A stretch of 64,000 nt of DNA from an uncultured Eubacteriales bacterium (GCA_934546985.1 CAKTEE010000010.1:1-64000), one strand, 5' to 3'; positions 50,908 through 60,106 are shown, counted from the stretch's first letter. Notes: generated by a model not told the origin, from the sequence alone. Translations and numbers: made by a program.

Positions 50908-51675
50908 ATGATTGGTGATAATATAAAAACCAAGAGAAAACAATTAGGCATGACACTTGAAGAATTAGCAAACAAGGTTGGTGTAAGTAGGCAAACTATT
51001 TTCAGATATGAAACTGGTCAAATTAATATTCCATCAGATAAAATCGAAAAAATAGCAAACGCATTAGAATGTTCACCTGCCTATATAATGGGTTGGGAAA
51101 AAGAAGAACCCTCTCCCGATAGAACTATACATGCAGAACCCTTGAAAAACAATATAAAAAAACTAAGAATATCAAATGGAGTAACTCAAAAATCACTGGC
51201 AAATTATTTAAACGTGGAACAAGATACATTAGCCAACTGGGAACAGGGCAAATTTGATGTTGACAATACCAGTTTGCAAAAAATTGCAGATTACTTCCAT
51301 TGCTCGGTTGATTACGTGCTTGGCAGAGAGGAAACGTCTGAACCCGCTACCTCAAAAACAGAATCTCATAATACTTCAGAAGAACTCATGCGCAAAGCAC
51401 AAGCGTTGGAAGAAAACGGCGGCGGCAGGCGCATTCTTGCTTATGGGGGCACTGTTGAAGATGACAGTCTTGCATCAAAAATAAAAGCCCTCGAACGGCA
51501 GCACAGCCATTCGAGGGATGAAGATTCTTATTTGCTTTTTCAAACTAAGCGGCAGGAATCCGGCGCAGTTTTATTTGGTTATGACTCTAACGGAAAATGG
51601 GTAAGCAAAACGCTCACAGACAAAGAAGCTGAGTTTGTTTTCAATGTAATAAAATCTCTTGAAAACTTAACTTAA
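50908..51675 (+). CDS. Regulator with two tandem HTH domains
   Basis: A 255-residue protein. The first HTH (residues 5-65: RKQLGMTLEELANKVGVSRQ, IFRYETGQINIPSDKI) and second HTH (82-140: LRISNGVTQKSLANYLNVEQ, LANWEQGKFDVDNTSL) are both complete XRE domains. A C-terminal 110-residue part has no peptidase Ser/Lys pair. It sits one gene before the ImmA-like protease, whose usual substrate is such a repressor. GGTGGTG precedes the ATG. Confidence 0.82.
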   Translation: MIGDNIKTKRKQLGMTLEELANKVGVSRQTIFRYETGQINIPSDKIEKIANALECSPAYIMGWEKEEPSPDRTIHAEPLKNNIKKLRISNGVTQKSLANYLNVEQDTLANWEQGKFDVDNTSLQKIADYFHCSVDYVLGREETSEPATSKTESHNTSEELMRKAQALEENGGGRRILAYGGTVEDDSLASKIKALERQHSHSRDEDSYLLFQTKRQESGAVLFGYDSNGKWVSKTLTDKEAEFVFNVIKSLENLT

Positions 51676-52869
51676 TTTTTTATCGTTATCATTTTCCGAA
51701 TTATTTTCCACATTAGTTTTAGTATCGGCACTCTGTTCTGATGTATCGTTTTCCGTATAGCCGTCCTTTTCATCTTCATTACTACTGTCTATAACTATCT
51801 CTATTTCCTCTTCGTTATTTTTCTTGCTGCCATAATAATATTTGAGGGCAAACCATGCAAAGAGGATAATTAACCCCGCGATAATAACCGCACCGCTCAC
51901 CAACAACGCACGATTACCACCCTGCCCTTGTTCATTCGGCAGGGTTATTGTTTCCCCTTCCGGTGTTGTAATTGTTTCGCCTGATGTATCAGTCATACCC
52001 GCTCCAACCGTTTTATCTGTTATTCCTGCCGCCGCTGTTGTTTCTCCCGGGGCAGTAGTCCCACCAGCCGGTGGCGGCGTTAATGTACTCCCGCCAACAT
52101 TATTGTTACTGCCTGTATTGCCGCCGATGTTATTACCACCCGTACTACTGCCGCCGCTGGAACCGCCTGTTGACGGTGTACCGCTGTTGCCAGCCGGTGG
52201 TTTGGTGTTTGGAGTATTCGGGGTTTGGGTTGGCGGCTGTGTAGGCGCTTTGGTTGTTGTAGGTGCGGCGGTTGGTTTAGTTGTTGGCGTGCTTATATTT
52301 ACCTTAAAAAGATAACTAAAAGTTCTCATATCAGAAAGGGTCTCCCCGTCTGAACCTTTTCCGTTATCTGTCACAGTCGCGCTCAACGAAAATTCCCCAC
52401 TGGAAGTCCACTTCTTCTGAAAAGGTATTCTGGCTTCTATGACATAATACATTTCATTGTCATAGCCAGCGGATATTCCCCCGCCAGACAACGCCTTTCC
52501 GGTATAGGAAACTGTTAAATCCTTAGAATAATTCCCCTGCTTCATCACTAAGCGGACATTATCGGGCTTTCCGTCTTTAGTTGCTCTATCGTCATCCGCT
52601 ACATATGCATTGATGTATAAATAATCTACATCGCAAAGGACGCGCAAAACTATGTATTTAGTGAAATTCGTGTTTCTACTGGGTAAATTATGTTTGATAA
52701 AAATCGAATTCTCCCAAGCCGACTCATTGTTGTACCCGTCAATTGTAATCGGCTGAGATTCAGGCACGCTGTTGATGTTATAAATTGCCGCCGCAGTTGA
52801 AATAATCGGATTCAGCAAAATTACAACTGCTATAATTGCTGAAAATAGAACCCTCCTGTGCTTCTTCAC
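51667..52869 (-). CDS. Membrane-anchored surface protein with a CBM-like domain
   Basis: A 400-residue protein starting with GTG after AGGAGGG. Residues 1-28 are a signal peptide (KKHRRVLFSAIIAVVILL, cleavage near STAAA). Residues 30-190 form a beta-rich domain (ITIDGYNNESAWENS, DNVRLVMKQGNYSKDLTVSYTG) similar in pattern to family 9 carbohydrate-binding/DOMON modules. A long Thr/Pro then Gly/Ser/Asn linker follows (about 190-320), then a membrane segment (ALLVSGAVIIAGLIILFAWF) and a very acidic cytoplasmic tail. It is leftward, opposite to its neighbours, typical of cargo. It may change the host surface or act as a sensor. Confidence 0.75.
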   Translation of the reverse strand: MKKHRRVLFSAIIAVVILLNPIISTAAAIYNINSVPESQPITIDGYNNESAWENSIFIKHNLPSRNTNFTKYIVLRVLCDVDYLYINAYVADDDRATKDGKPDNVRLVMKQGNYSKDLTVSYTGKALSGGGISAGYDNEMYYVIEARIPFQKKWTSSGEFSLSATVTDNGKGSDGETLSDMRTFSYLFKVNISTPTTKPTAAPTTTKAPTQPPTQTPNTPNTKPPAGNSGTPSTGGSSGGSSTGGNNIGGNTGSNNNVGGSTLTPPPAGGTTAPGETTAAAGITDKTVGAGMTDTSGETITTPEGETITLPNEQGQGGNRALLVSGAVIIAGLIILFAWFALKYYYGSKKNNEEEIEIVIDSSNEDEKDGYTENDTSEQSADTKTNVENNSENDNDKKLS

Positions 52870-53067
52870 TTTACACCCTCCTGTAAATATTATACCTATA
52901 TCATAATATTTCAGATTGTGAAAGTCATTGGTAATGTTTTCCTGCCGTATGTCACGTTGTACAGTGTAAAAATACCATACTATATGCAAGCTTTACCGGT
53001 GGATTTTATGCTGTCTCTGCCTTATGATTATGGTATATAATTATGCCATTTGGCGGAGGGTGAGGAC

Positions 53068-53922
53068 GTGGAATATCTTTCAGTTAAAAATGAGGCAAAC
53101 ATTTTTTTATTAGATTACGGCATTGACACTCTGCCGGTTCGTTTTGAAGATTTGTTGGATATTTGTAAAAAATTGGGTTACTATGTTGTAACCTATCAAG
53201 ATGCCGAAGAGCAAGATATGCTGCCAGATGAAAACCGGAAAGAAATAGAACGGTTAATGGAAATAAGAGACGGGTTTACTCTGCAAGACGAATCGGCCAA
53301 AATTATTTATTACCGCCAGAATCTATCTTACGAGTTAAACGCTAAAATCATTGCTCATGAGTTAGGTCACATCGCTTTAGGGCATTCGGGTACTTCTGGA
53401 ATTTTAGGCCAATCATCTGACCGAGAAAAGGTTGACAGATTAGATTTTGAGGCAAATATATTTATGCGGCAGGTGCTTTCCCCACCCTGCGTATTGTATG
53501 CACTTGGAATATCCACTGTAAAAGATATAAATAAATTTACCATGTTAGATCATGCCGAAGCCAGATTTATCACGCAGGAATTAAGGCAGTATCCCAGGTT
53601 TGAAATGCTTAGTGATAAAAATGTTTTATGTCAGTTTAAGGATTTTATTAATACTGTAAAACAAACTTTTAACGCTCTGCCTACATCATCAATGCTGGTA
53701 CCGACTTTAATGTCGGAACCAACACCGACACCAAAATCAGCACCAAAACCAGTGGAAACTCCAAGGGATGAAAAAGCCGCGCCAAAACCAGTGCAAGCAA
53801 AAGCAAAACCGAATAATAAGTCACCTGATATGGTTGCCTTTTGGGGCGCGAGTATTTGTGCGTTTTTGCTTGGCGGAGTTTTGGTTTTTACGCTGCTATT
53901 ATTATTTTACGGTGGAATTTAA
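53068..53922 (+). CDS. ImmA/IrrE-type metalloprotease with a C-terminal membrane anchor
   Basis: A 284-residue protein starting with GTG after GGAGGGTGAGG. The zinc motif HELGHIALGH lies near residue 96, in the ImmA/IrrE pattern; such proteases cleave phage or ICE repressors upon a signal. After the catalytic domain comes a Pro/Lys-rich linker (SEPTPTPKSAPKPVETP) and one membrane segment (GASICAFLLGGVLVFTLLLL) at the end, so the protease is tethered to the membrane, which is unusual for ImmA. It lies between the double-HTH repressor, the surface protein and the integrase. Confidence 0.85.
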   Translation: MEYLSVKNEANIFLLDYGIDTLPVRFEDLLDICKKLGYYVVTYQDAEEQDMLPDENRKEIERLMEIRDGFTLQDESAKIIYYRQNLSYELNAKIIAHELGHIALGHSGTSGILGQSSDREKVDRLDFEANIFMRQVLSPPCVLYALGISTVKDINKFTMLDHAEARFITQELRQYPRFEMLSDKNVLCQFKDFINTVKQTFNALPTSSMLVPTLMSEPTPTPKSAPKPVETPRDEKAAPKPVQAKAKPNNKSPDMVAFWGASICAFLLGGVLVFTLLLLFYGGI

Positions 53923-53944
53923 AAATAATAAAATGAGGTGACCT

Positions 53945-55543
53945 ATTACGGAAAATTACTTGATATACCTCAGAAAGTCGCGCTCAGATTTAGAAGCCGA
54001 AGCACGCGGTGAAGGTGAAACATTGGCGCGGCATGAACATGCACTTTTGGAATTGGCAAAACGTATGCATCTAAATATCGGGGATATTTACAGGGAAATT
54101 GTATCCGGTGAAACCATTGCCTCCCGCCCTGTTATGCAGCGCGTTCTAACGGAAGTAGAACAAGGCTTATGGTCCGGCGTGCTTGTAATGGAAATTGAAC
54201 GTCTGGCGCGCGGCGATACGATAGATCAAGGCCTTATTGCACAGACTTTTAAATTTTCAAACACCAAAATTATTACCCCTATGAAAACATACGACCCAAA
54301 CAATGAATTTGACGAGGAGTATTTTGAATTCGGACTGTTTATGAGCAGACGAGAATATAAAACCATCAACCGGCGTTTACAGCGCGGCAGAGCCGCTTCT
54401 GCCAAAGAGGGAAAGTATATTGCATCTATCGCTCCATATGGATATAAACGAGTAAAAATAGAAAATGACAAAGGATATACGCTTGAAGTTATCCCTGAAA
54501 ATGCTGATGTTGTTAAGCTAATCTTTTCGCTGTACGTTTACGGAGAGACAGGAGATAATGGAAATAAACGGCGGTTAGGCATTCAGCAAATTGCCCGCAA
54601 GCTGAATCAAATGGGAATTCCCCCTATCCGGCATGACTACTGGCAGAAAGAAACCATACGCGATATACTAATCAATCCTGTATACATAGGGAAAATTCGT
54701 TGGGGCTGGCGGCCTACCAAGAAAAAAATAGCGGACGGTAAAACAAAAATCGAACGCCCGCGCAATTATGGCGACGACTGCATTTTAGCTGACGGTTTAC
54801 ACGAGGCAATTATTGATGAAGAAACCTTTCAGCTTGCGCAGGAATATATGGAGGCAAATCCTCCCGCTCCTGTTGGATATAAAAAAGAATTAAAAGGCGC
54901 GCTTGCAGGGCTTGTCTTTTGCGGCAAATGCGGCAGACGTATGTCCTTCCGAAAAAGTGCAACGCCGAAAAAGAAAGATTATCTGGTTTGCCATGCCCGT
55001 TCCTGCGATAATATAAGTTCTCCTTACATTTACGTTGAAGAAAAAATTCTTTCGGTTCTGGAGCAATGGCTGGAGGGCTACAAGCTGGAATGGGATAAAG
55101 AAAAGAAACAGAAACCCAATAATGAAGTTGAAGTTATGAAACGTTCTGTTAAAAACAATCAGAACAATATTGCGTTATTGGAGAAACAGCTAAGCGCTAC
55201 ACACGACTTATTGGAGCAAGGCGTTTATTCCGTTGAGCAATTCCTTGACCGCTCACGCTCCATTTCGGAACGGTTGGACGAAGCAAAGAAATTAAACAAA
55301 ACCCTTGAAACAGAAATCGGACTATCTCAGGCAAGGGAGGAAAGTAGACGTACAATCATACCAAAAATTGAACATTTGCTTGGGGTTTATCATAACCTTC
55401 CGACACCAGCGCAAAAAAATGAACTTCTAAAAGAAGTCCTTGAAAAAGTTGTATATACCAAAACCGTTAACGGCAGTTTTCGCGGGTCCTCTGCCACTGA
55501 TTTTGAAATTGTTTTATATCCTAAACTCCCGCACAATAAGTAA
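53945..55543 (+). CDS. Large serine recombinase (phage integrase), AUU start
   Basis: Catalyses integration at asnB. Resolvase domain (YLRKSRSDLEAEARGEGET with the catalytic Ser; VMEIERLARGDTIDQG), recombinase domain (APYGYKRV, YWQKETIRDILINPVYIGK), zinc ribbon (VFCGKCGRRMSFRKSA ... CHARSCDN), coiled coil and a C-terminal helical end, in the usual order; 532 residues from AUU. A TTG at 53960 would cut strand 1 and is 19 bases from the ribosome site; ATT at 53945 follows GAGGTGACCT and gives ITENYLIYLRKSR, the length of relatives. An in-frame TGA lies two codons before the ATT. Confidence 0.93.
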   Translation: MTENYLIYLRKSRSDLEAEARGEGETLARHEHALLELAKRMHLNIGDIYREIVSGETIASRPVMQRVLTEVEQGLWSGVLVMEIERLARGDTIDQGLIAQTFKFSNTKIITPMKTYDPNNEFDEEYFEFGLFMSRREYKTINRRLQRGRAASAKEGKYIASIAPYGYKRVKIENDKGYTLEVIPENADVVKLIFSLYVYGETGDNGNKRRLGIQQIARKLNQMGIPPIRHDYWQKETIRDILINPVYIGKIRWGWRPTKKKIADGKTKIERPRNYGDDCILADGLHEAIIDEETFQLAQEYMEANPPAPVGYKKELKGALAGLVFCGKCGRRMSFRKSATPKKKDYLVCHARSCDNISSPYIYVEEKILSVLEQWLEGYKLEWDKEKKQKPNNEVEVMKRSVKNNQNNIALLEKQLSATHDLLEQGVYSVEQFLDRSRSISERLDEAKKLNKTLETEIGLSQAREESRRTIIPKIEHLLGVYHNLPTPAQKNELLKEVLEKVVYTKTVNGSFRGSSATDFEIVLYPKLPHNK

Positions 55544-55552
55544 TAAAGCTAT

Positions 55553-55580
55553 GGATGTTATCTTATGTGTTCGTACTCAT
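55553..55580. other. attR
   Basis: The core TCAT (55577-55580) is the crossover point. To its left, 55553-55572 is the second 20-base attP arm, the inverted match of 13426-13445. To its right is host asnB. Confidence 0.9.
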
Positions 55581-56712
55581 CGGCGCATTCTCCTGAAATC
55601 GCTACAGTATGCCGCCGTTTAATTTGACTGCAATAATACAGCAAAGAAGAATCAATATCCGCCTGACCGGGGAAATCTCTTGCAAGAGCCGCTGTACTAA
55701 GAAGTTCCGCCGTTTCAGCAACAGGCGCAGTCAAAACTGTATGATTTGTACCAAGCCACTGAGCCATATATAATGCATATTCATCATCACTCTGGGGCTG
55801 GAATAGTGTACTGTGAAAGTTTTCTTTATTCCCTTCATGTTCAAAAGAATAGGTGGAAAGTGTCATTCCATGTTTGCAGTAATTTTCTGCCGCAACAGCA
55901 CTGATAATAGAAGAATCCAGTCCGCCGGAAAGAAGTGTACACAGAGGTACATCAGAAACCAACTGGCGCTGAATTGCATCGGTTAAAAGCCAGCGTGTAT
56001 GTTCTATAATTTCCCCGCGGCTGTCAGTACACTCTGCTGCCATTAGCTTCCAGTAGGGTTCTGCATTCAATTTTCCGTTTTTCCAAACAGCATGATGTGC
56101 AGGGTCAATTTCATGAATATCCTTAAAAATCCCGCCGCTGAGCCTGACAGGAGCAAGAAAGATTAATTCCCATAGTCCTTCTTTTTCCACTCGCGGGCGA
56201 ATCCCCGAATATTTCAGCAAGGCTTTGATTTCCGAAGCAAAAATAAGTCTGCCGCCAATTACTGAATAAAACAGCGGTTTTACCCCAAAACGGTCGCGTG
56301 CAAAGTACGTTTCTTTTTTCCCCGCGTCATAAATGGCAAAGGCAAAAATCCCATTCAGCAGAGAGGCGCATTTTTTGCCGAAAAGGATATAACAGTACAG
56401 CACAACTTCCGTATCACAATAAGTTTGCAAATGCACGTCTTCTTTTTCCAGCATTGTGCGAAGTTCCGGAGTATTATACAACTCACCGTTATAAACAATT
56501 GTGTACTCCTGTCCCTGCCATATTCTTGTCATTGGCTGTTTGCCATTTTCCTTATCAATAATCGCAAGACGGTTATGAGCAAAGGCGATGCTTTCATTCA
56601 AATAAATACCATTTTGATCCGGCCCGCGGCTGGACATTTGCGCACTCATATTTTTTAACGCCTCTGCAATATGTTCCCTGTCCTCACCAATAATCCCGCA
56701 TATCGAACACAT
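55558..56712 (-). pseudogene. asnB: asnB 5' half, cut off by the prophage
   Basis: Encodes the N-terminal glutaminase (nucleophile Cys directly after Met in MCSICGIIG, RGPDQNG, FAHNRLAIID) and most of the synthetase domain including the ATP loop LLSGGLDSSIIS, up to VAISGECADE. Then it runs into attR and stops after YEHIR. Host sequence ends at 55577. The truncated product would keep glutaminase but lack the second half of the synthetase site. The other half is at 12735-13423. AAAGGAGCG precedes the ATG; an upstream in-frame ATA/ATG extension would bury the Cys. Confidence 0.95.
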
Positions 56713-56734
56713 AAAATTCGCTCCTTTCACAATC

Positions 56735-56776
56735 AAAAAAGAGCCTGACGGGGCAAATGTCTCCCCTGTCAGACTC
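56735..56776 (-). promoter_or_regulatory. Attenuator-like hairpin in the asnB leader
   Basis: On the minus strand GAGTCTGACAGGGG pairs with CCCCGTCAGGCTC and is followed by six Ts, a terminator between asnB and its likely promoter (TATAAT at 56795-56790). The bases just upstream (CAGAC-aatgga-GTCTG) could pair with the 5' arm and act as antiterminator. I see no T-box AGGGTGG motif. Confidence 0.6.
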
Positions 56777-57036
56777 CATTGTCTGTTATATTATATGCAG
56801 ACAGCAAGGATTATGAGCATTATTTTTGAACCAATAACATCTCCACAGAAAGATTAACAATATATAAGATTTCTGTTTTATATTGGAAATATGTTCGTAC
56901 AGTAATTTATAAATATGCCGCCTCATGAAAAAAGCAAAAGAAAGTAACTCCAAACCTTAACAGCGTCAAAGGCAACAACTTATCACATACACCGCATTTT
57001 CTTTCAAGCGTCTACTTTATGGAGAGAATACGGCAA
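56777..57036. other. Host intergenic region upstream of asnB
   Basis: AT-rich. Beyond the TATAAT at 56795-56790 I see no gene, RNA motif or convincing terminator for the DHHW gene, which ends at 57037. Confidence 0.5.
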
Positions 57037-58401
57037 TTATTTTGCTATTTTTTCCATATATCCGACAAGAGATGAAGAACGGGTAGCAGAAATGTTATTG
57101 ATAAATAGTACGTCGTTAACATTATTTTCTGTTACAAAGCTATAGAGATTCCCTTTCCAGTAACGATAATCAATGACATGTATTGTCTGATAATGGCCGA
57201 CAAGAAAAGGAATCATCGCGTTGCCAAAAGATTCTTTTACAACCACGATGGAAGAACCGTCATTGAGACTTGGATTCTCAATAATAGAATATGGGTTATC
57301 TCCATCAATAAAAGTGAGATATTTTGAATTTTGATTCCATGTCGTAACGTTGTTAATGATTTTTCCGTTGATTACATTTCCCTTTTTATCGGTATATTTC
57401 ATTTCGTTCGTATCCTTGGGAACATATGCAATAACTGTATCAGGATTTTTACCTAAATTGGGATTTTTGTCAGAATCAGCATAGAAAGTACCCAGAAAAC
57501 CGTCAAATTCTTTTGTTTCATAAGCAGATAAAGGAATCGGCGTTATTCCCTTTACTTTTGCAAATTCTTCATAAGCATAATATGCGCCTAATGCTGTCCA
57601 GTGATGGTCTGTTCGGAAATAAACATATTCGCTGTTATGTGATAATAAATTTTCAAAAACATCTACTGTTTTGGTTTTTGAACTCATAGAACCATAAAAG
57701 TACTGAATCGCTTTTTTCTGATCATCTGTATTTAATCCAGCACGTTTGGATTCCGGCAGAATAATATCCATACTGGTAGGTATAATCATATTATAAACCG
57801 TTGCTTTTCCCTCAAACTGGCTTGTTACCTGATTTACCATAGCAATATAACGGTCAGCCACCTTACGGTTGAAGTTGTAATATTCAAATCCGCTGTCTCC
57901 GGCACAAAGCAGAGCACCGATTGTTTCCGTAGTAACATTTTCATAAGGATTAACCGCTGTGGCAAGCTCCTCTGTTGTTGATTCTTCCGGAGCGGTAGAT
58001 GGTTCTTTTTCCTGCGGTTCAGTGATCTCCGCAGGTACAGAAGGCGTATCAGGAATTTCATCTCCCTGCTCCACATCCCCGTGAATTGACATCGTATGAA
58101 CGCCATAAAGTTGTTTCAAAGAGTTATTTCCATTAATGAAAATTTCGCGGAAGGGAAATGTATCAGAAAACCAGAGGTCAACATCATCGAAAAACTCCCC
58201 GCTGAAAAGCGATTCAAAACTGAAAGAAGGAAATTTTGCAAGTTCCCTCTTTTCTATTTCAGAAACCTTTGGACGCAGAGGAATGATAAGGGATATGAAA
58301 AACAACAGGAAAAAGATGCCGAAAAAAACAAGAATTCTGTATTTATACAGTTTTCCACGTTGTTTTGAGGTCAGTCCGCCGACTTTATTATTATCGCTCA
58401 T
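57037..58401 (-). CDS. DHHW-family exported acyltransferase partner
   Basis: A 454-residue protein with a cytoplasmic N-terminus, one membrane segment (ILVFFGIFFLLFFISLIIP, about 28-47) and an extracellular SGNH/AlgX-like domain with the signature YFRTDHHWTALGAYYAYEEF. A Glu/Pro/Thr linker lies around 125-160. Such proteins pair with MBOAT transporters to put O-acyl groups on exported polysaccharide. It follows the MBOAT gene by 31 bases on the same strand, which supports this. Confidence 0.88.
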   Translation of the reverse strand: MSDNNKVGGLTSKQRGKLYKYRILVFFGIFFLLFFISLIIPLRPKVSEIEKRELAKFPSFSFESLFSGEFFDDVDLWFSDTFPFREIFINGNNSLKQLYGVHTMSIHGDVEQGDEIPDTPSVPAEITEPQEKEPSTAPEESTTEELATAVNPYENVTTETIGALLCAGDSGFEYYNFNRKVADRYIAMVNQVTSQFEGKATVYNMIIPTSMDIILPESKRAGLNTDDQKKAIQYFYGSMSSKTKTVDVFENLLSHNSEYVYFRTDHHWTALGAYYAYEEFAKVKGITPIPLSAYETKEFDGFLGTFYADSDKNPNLGKNPDTVIAYVPKDTNEMKYTDKKGNVINGKIINNVTTWNQNSKYLTFIDGDNPYSIIENPSLNDGSSIVVVKESFGNAMIPFLVGHYQTIHVIDYRYWKGNLYSFVTENNVNDVLFINNISATRSSSLVGYMEKIAK

Positions 58402-58432
58402 CGCTTACACACACCTTTCATATCCTGACATT

Positions 58433-59902
58433 TTAAAACTGGAAATACAGGAATGGATTATAGCTGTTTCCAACCAATGTCATAGTAGATATTAACAGCA
58501 GGATTACCGGCACTGCAATCTGTGTAACAGAAAAAACTTTTGCCATTACAGCGCTGTCTTTTGCAGTATGGGATAAGATTCGTCCGATATTCCGCATAAC
58601 AGGGGTTACAGAAAAAACTGCAATGAAAATAAAAAACAGATAATTTAAAAGGAGCGTTGTTGTTTCGGCATTGGTAAAGGCGTTGCCGTTCAGCCCAAAC
58701 ATTCCTTTTAATACAATACCACCGAGGGAAAATTGTTTGAACCGGAAAAGTATCCAGCCAAAATAAACTACTGTAATTAAATATAAATGGCGGATTGCTG
58801 CAGGCGCATTTTCCAGTTTTTCTCGTAAAAATAGTTTTTCCATAGCAATAAATACAAAAAAGTACAGCCCCCAGAGTAAGAAATTCCAGCTTGCCCCGTG
58901 CCAAAGACCGGTCAGCCCCCACACAACGAACAAATTTAAAATCGTGCGTTTGCTCTCTTTTCTGTTTCCTCCAAGGGGGATATAGACATAATCGCGGAAA
59001 AAGCTGCCAAGGGAAATATGCCAGCGGCGCCAGAATTCAGAAACGGAACTCGACATATAAGGATAATCAAAGTTTTCCTTATAATGAAATCCAATCATCA
59101 AACCCATACCAATCGCCATATCGGAATAAGCGGAAAAATCAAGATAAATTTGCAAAGAAAACATCAGCACCCCCAGCCACAATGCAAGCACAGGTTTTTG
59201 TGCCAGAATGACAGCGTTTTCCGCAAGCTGTGCAGGGTCGGAAGTAATAGCGTCTGATAATAATAACTGATCTGCAAGCAACCCGCAGGTATTGGCAAGA
59301 ATAGCTTTTTTAGCCAGCCCGGCAGTAAAGCGCGAAATACCTCGATTCAAGCCACTGATTGTCATTTTGCGCAAAAGGATTTCTTCGGAAATATCCTTAT
59401 AGCGGACGATTGGTCCAGCAATGCATTGATGGAATAAACTCACGTAAAGAAGCAGGCGAAAAAAGCTCTGCTGTGCAGGAACCTCTTCACGGTAAACATC
59501 TACAATATAAGACAACAGCTGAAATGTATAAAATGAAATACCGATTGGCAGCATGATTTGCGGTACAATTTTAGGAAAACCAAACAAGTTGTTGGTAGTG
59601 CCCAGAAGAAAAGTCAGATATTTAAAAATTCCAAGCAACAACAGACATCCGCCCACGGCAATGCCGAGCAGTAATTTGACACGCGGAGTATTCCGGTATC
59701 TCTGCACTAAAATTCCCGCGCCCCAAGACCATAACGTCATGCCCAAAAGCAGAAAAACATACTTTGGTTCACCCCACGCGTAAAAGATGAGGGAAAATAC
59801 AATCATGACAATGTTTTTAGAATGGGTATCTTTTGCAAAGAAGTAAAAAAGAAGATTAAGCGGAAGAAATAAATACAGAAATAACAGGTTAGAAAAAACC
59901 AT
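58433..59902 (-). CDS. MBOAT-family O-acyltransferase (AlgI-like)
   Basis: A 489-residue polytopic membrane protein with the AlgI/DltB-type motifs VSEFWRRWHISLGSFFRDYVYIPLGGN and the conserved His in TGLWHGASWNFLLWG. It moves acyl groups across the membrane for the DHHW partner. Length and motif order are normal. It is the first gene of the two-gene operon. Confidence 0.93.
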   Translation of the reverse strand: MVFSNLLFLYLFLPLNLLFYFFAKDTHSKNIVMIVFSLIFYAWGEPKYVFLLLGMTLWSWGAGILVQRYRNTPRVKLLLGIAVGGCLLLLGIFKYLTFLLGTTNNLFGFPKIVPQIMLPIGISFYTFQLLSYIVDVYREEVPAQQSFFRLLLYVSLFHQCIAGPIVRYKDISEEILLRKMTISGLNRGISRFTAGLAKKAILANTCGLLADQLLLSDAITSDPAQLAENAVILAQKPVLALWLGVLMFSLQIYLDFSAYSDMAIGMGLMIGFHYKENFDYPYMSSSVSEFWRRWHISLGSFFRDYVYIPLGGNRKESKRTILNLFVVWGLTGLWHGASWNFLLWGLYFFVFIAMEKLFLREKLENAPAAIRHLYLITVVYFGWILFRFKQFSLGGIVLKGMFGLNGNAFTNAETTTLLLNYLFFIFIAVFSVTPVMRNIGRILSHTAKDSAVMAKVFSVTQIAVPVILLLISTMTLVGNSYNPFLYFQF

Positions 59903-59962
59903 TGATTTGCACCCTCTGTTATAAAATTTCTATCGTCTTTTTAAAAGAACAGACTGTTTTTC

Positions 59963-59991
59963 ATTCTATCAATCAAGGAGAAAAGTGTCAA
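59963..59991 (-). promoter_or_regulatory. Promoter of the MBOAT-DHHW operon
   Basis: Minus-strand TTGACA, 17-base spacer, TAGAAT, about 60 bases upstream of the MBOAT start. Confidence 0.8.
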
Positions 59992-60062
59992 TATAATAAG
60001 TAAATTTATGCTACACATCAACGTATATAGACAAATTTATTTTTTTCTTATCGAAAAAAGTA

Positions 60063-60093
60063 AAAGGAGGAGCAGTATTACCGCTCCCCCTTT
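60063..60093 (-). terminator. Terminator of hsp20
   Basis: On the minus strand AAAGGGGGAGC pairs with GCTCCTCCTTT (one G-T pair) and a T-rich stretch follows, 14 bases after the hsp20 stop. Confidence 0.8.
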
Positions 60094-60106
60094 CAAGGAT
60101 TTGTAA

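Larger units (their letters stand above)
13424..55580. mobile_element. Complete siphovirus-type prophage integrated in asnB
   Basis: The element is 42,157 bp between the two core copies. It has one integrase (large serine recombinase) at the right end, a lysogeny region of rightward genes, and a single long leftward lytic program from early genes through packaging, head, tail and lysis, all open. Two accessory zones hold cargo: 13489-17560 at the left end beyond the lysis terminator, and 51667-53922 near the integrase. Every module needed for a tailed phage is present except a recognisable helicase/primase set. The open frames and exact att sites suggest it is inducible. Confidence 0.95.

Noticed and set aside
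56735..56820. T-box riboswitch for asnB
   Set aside because: The AGGGTGG T-box core and a stem I with an Asn specifier are not seen; only a simple terminator/antiterminator pair is present.
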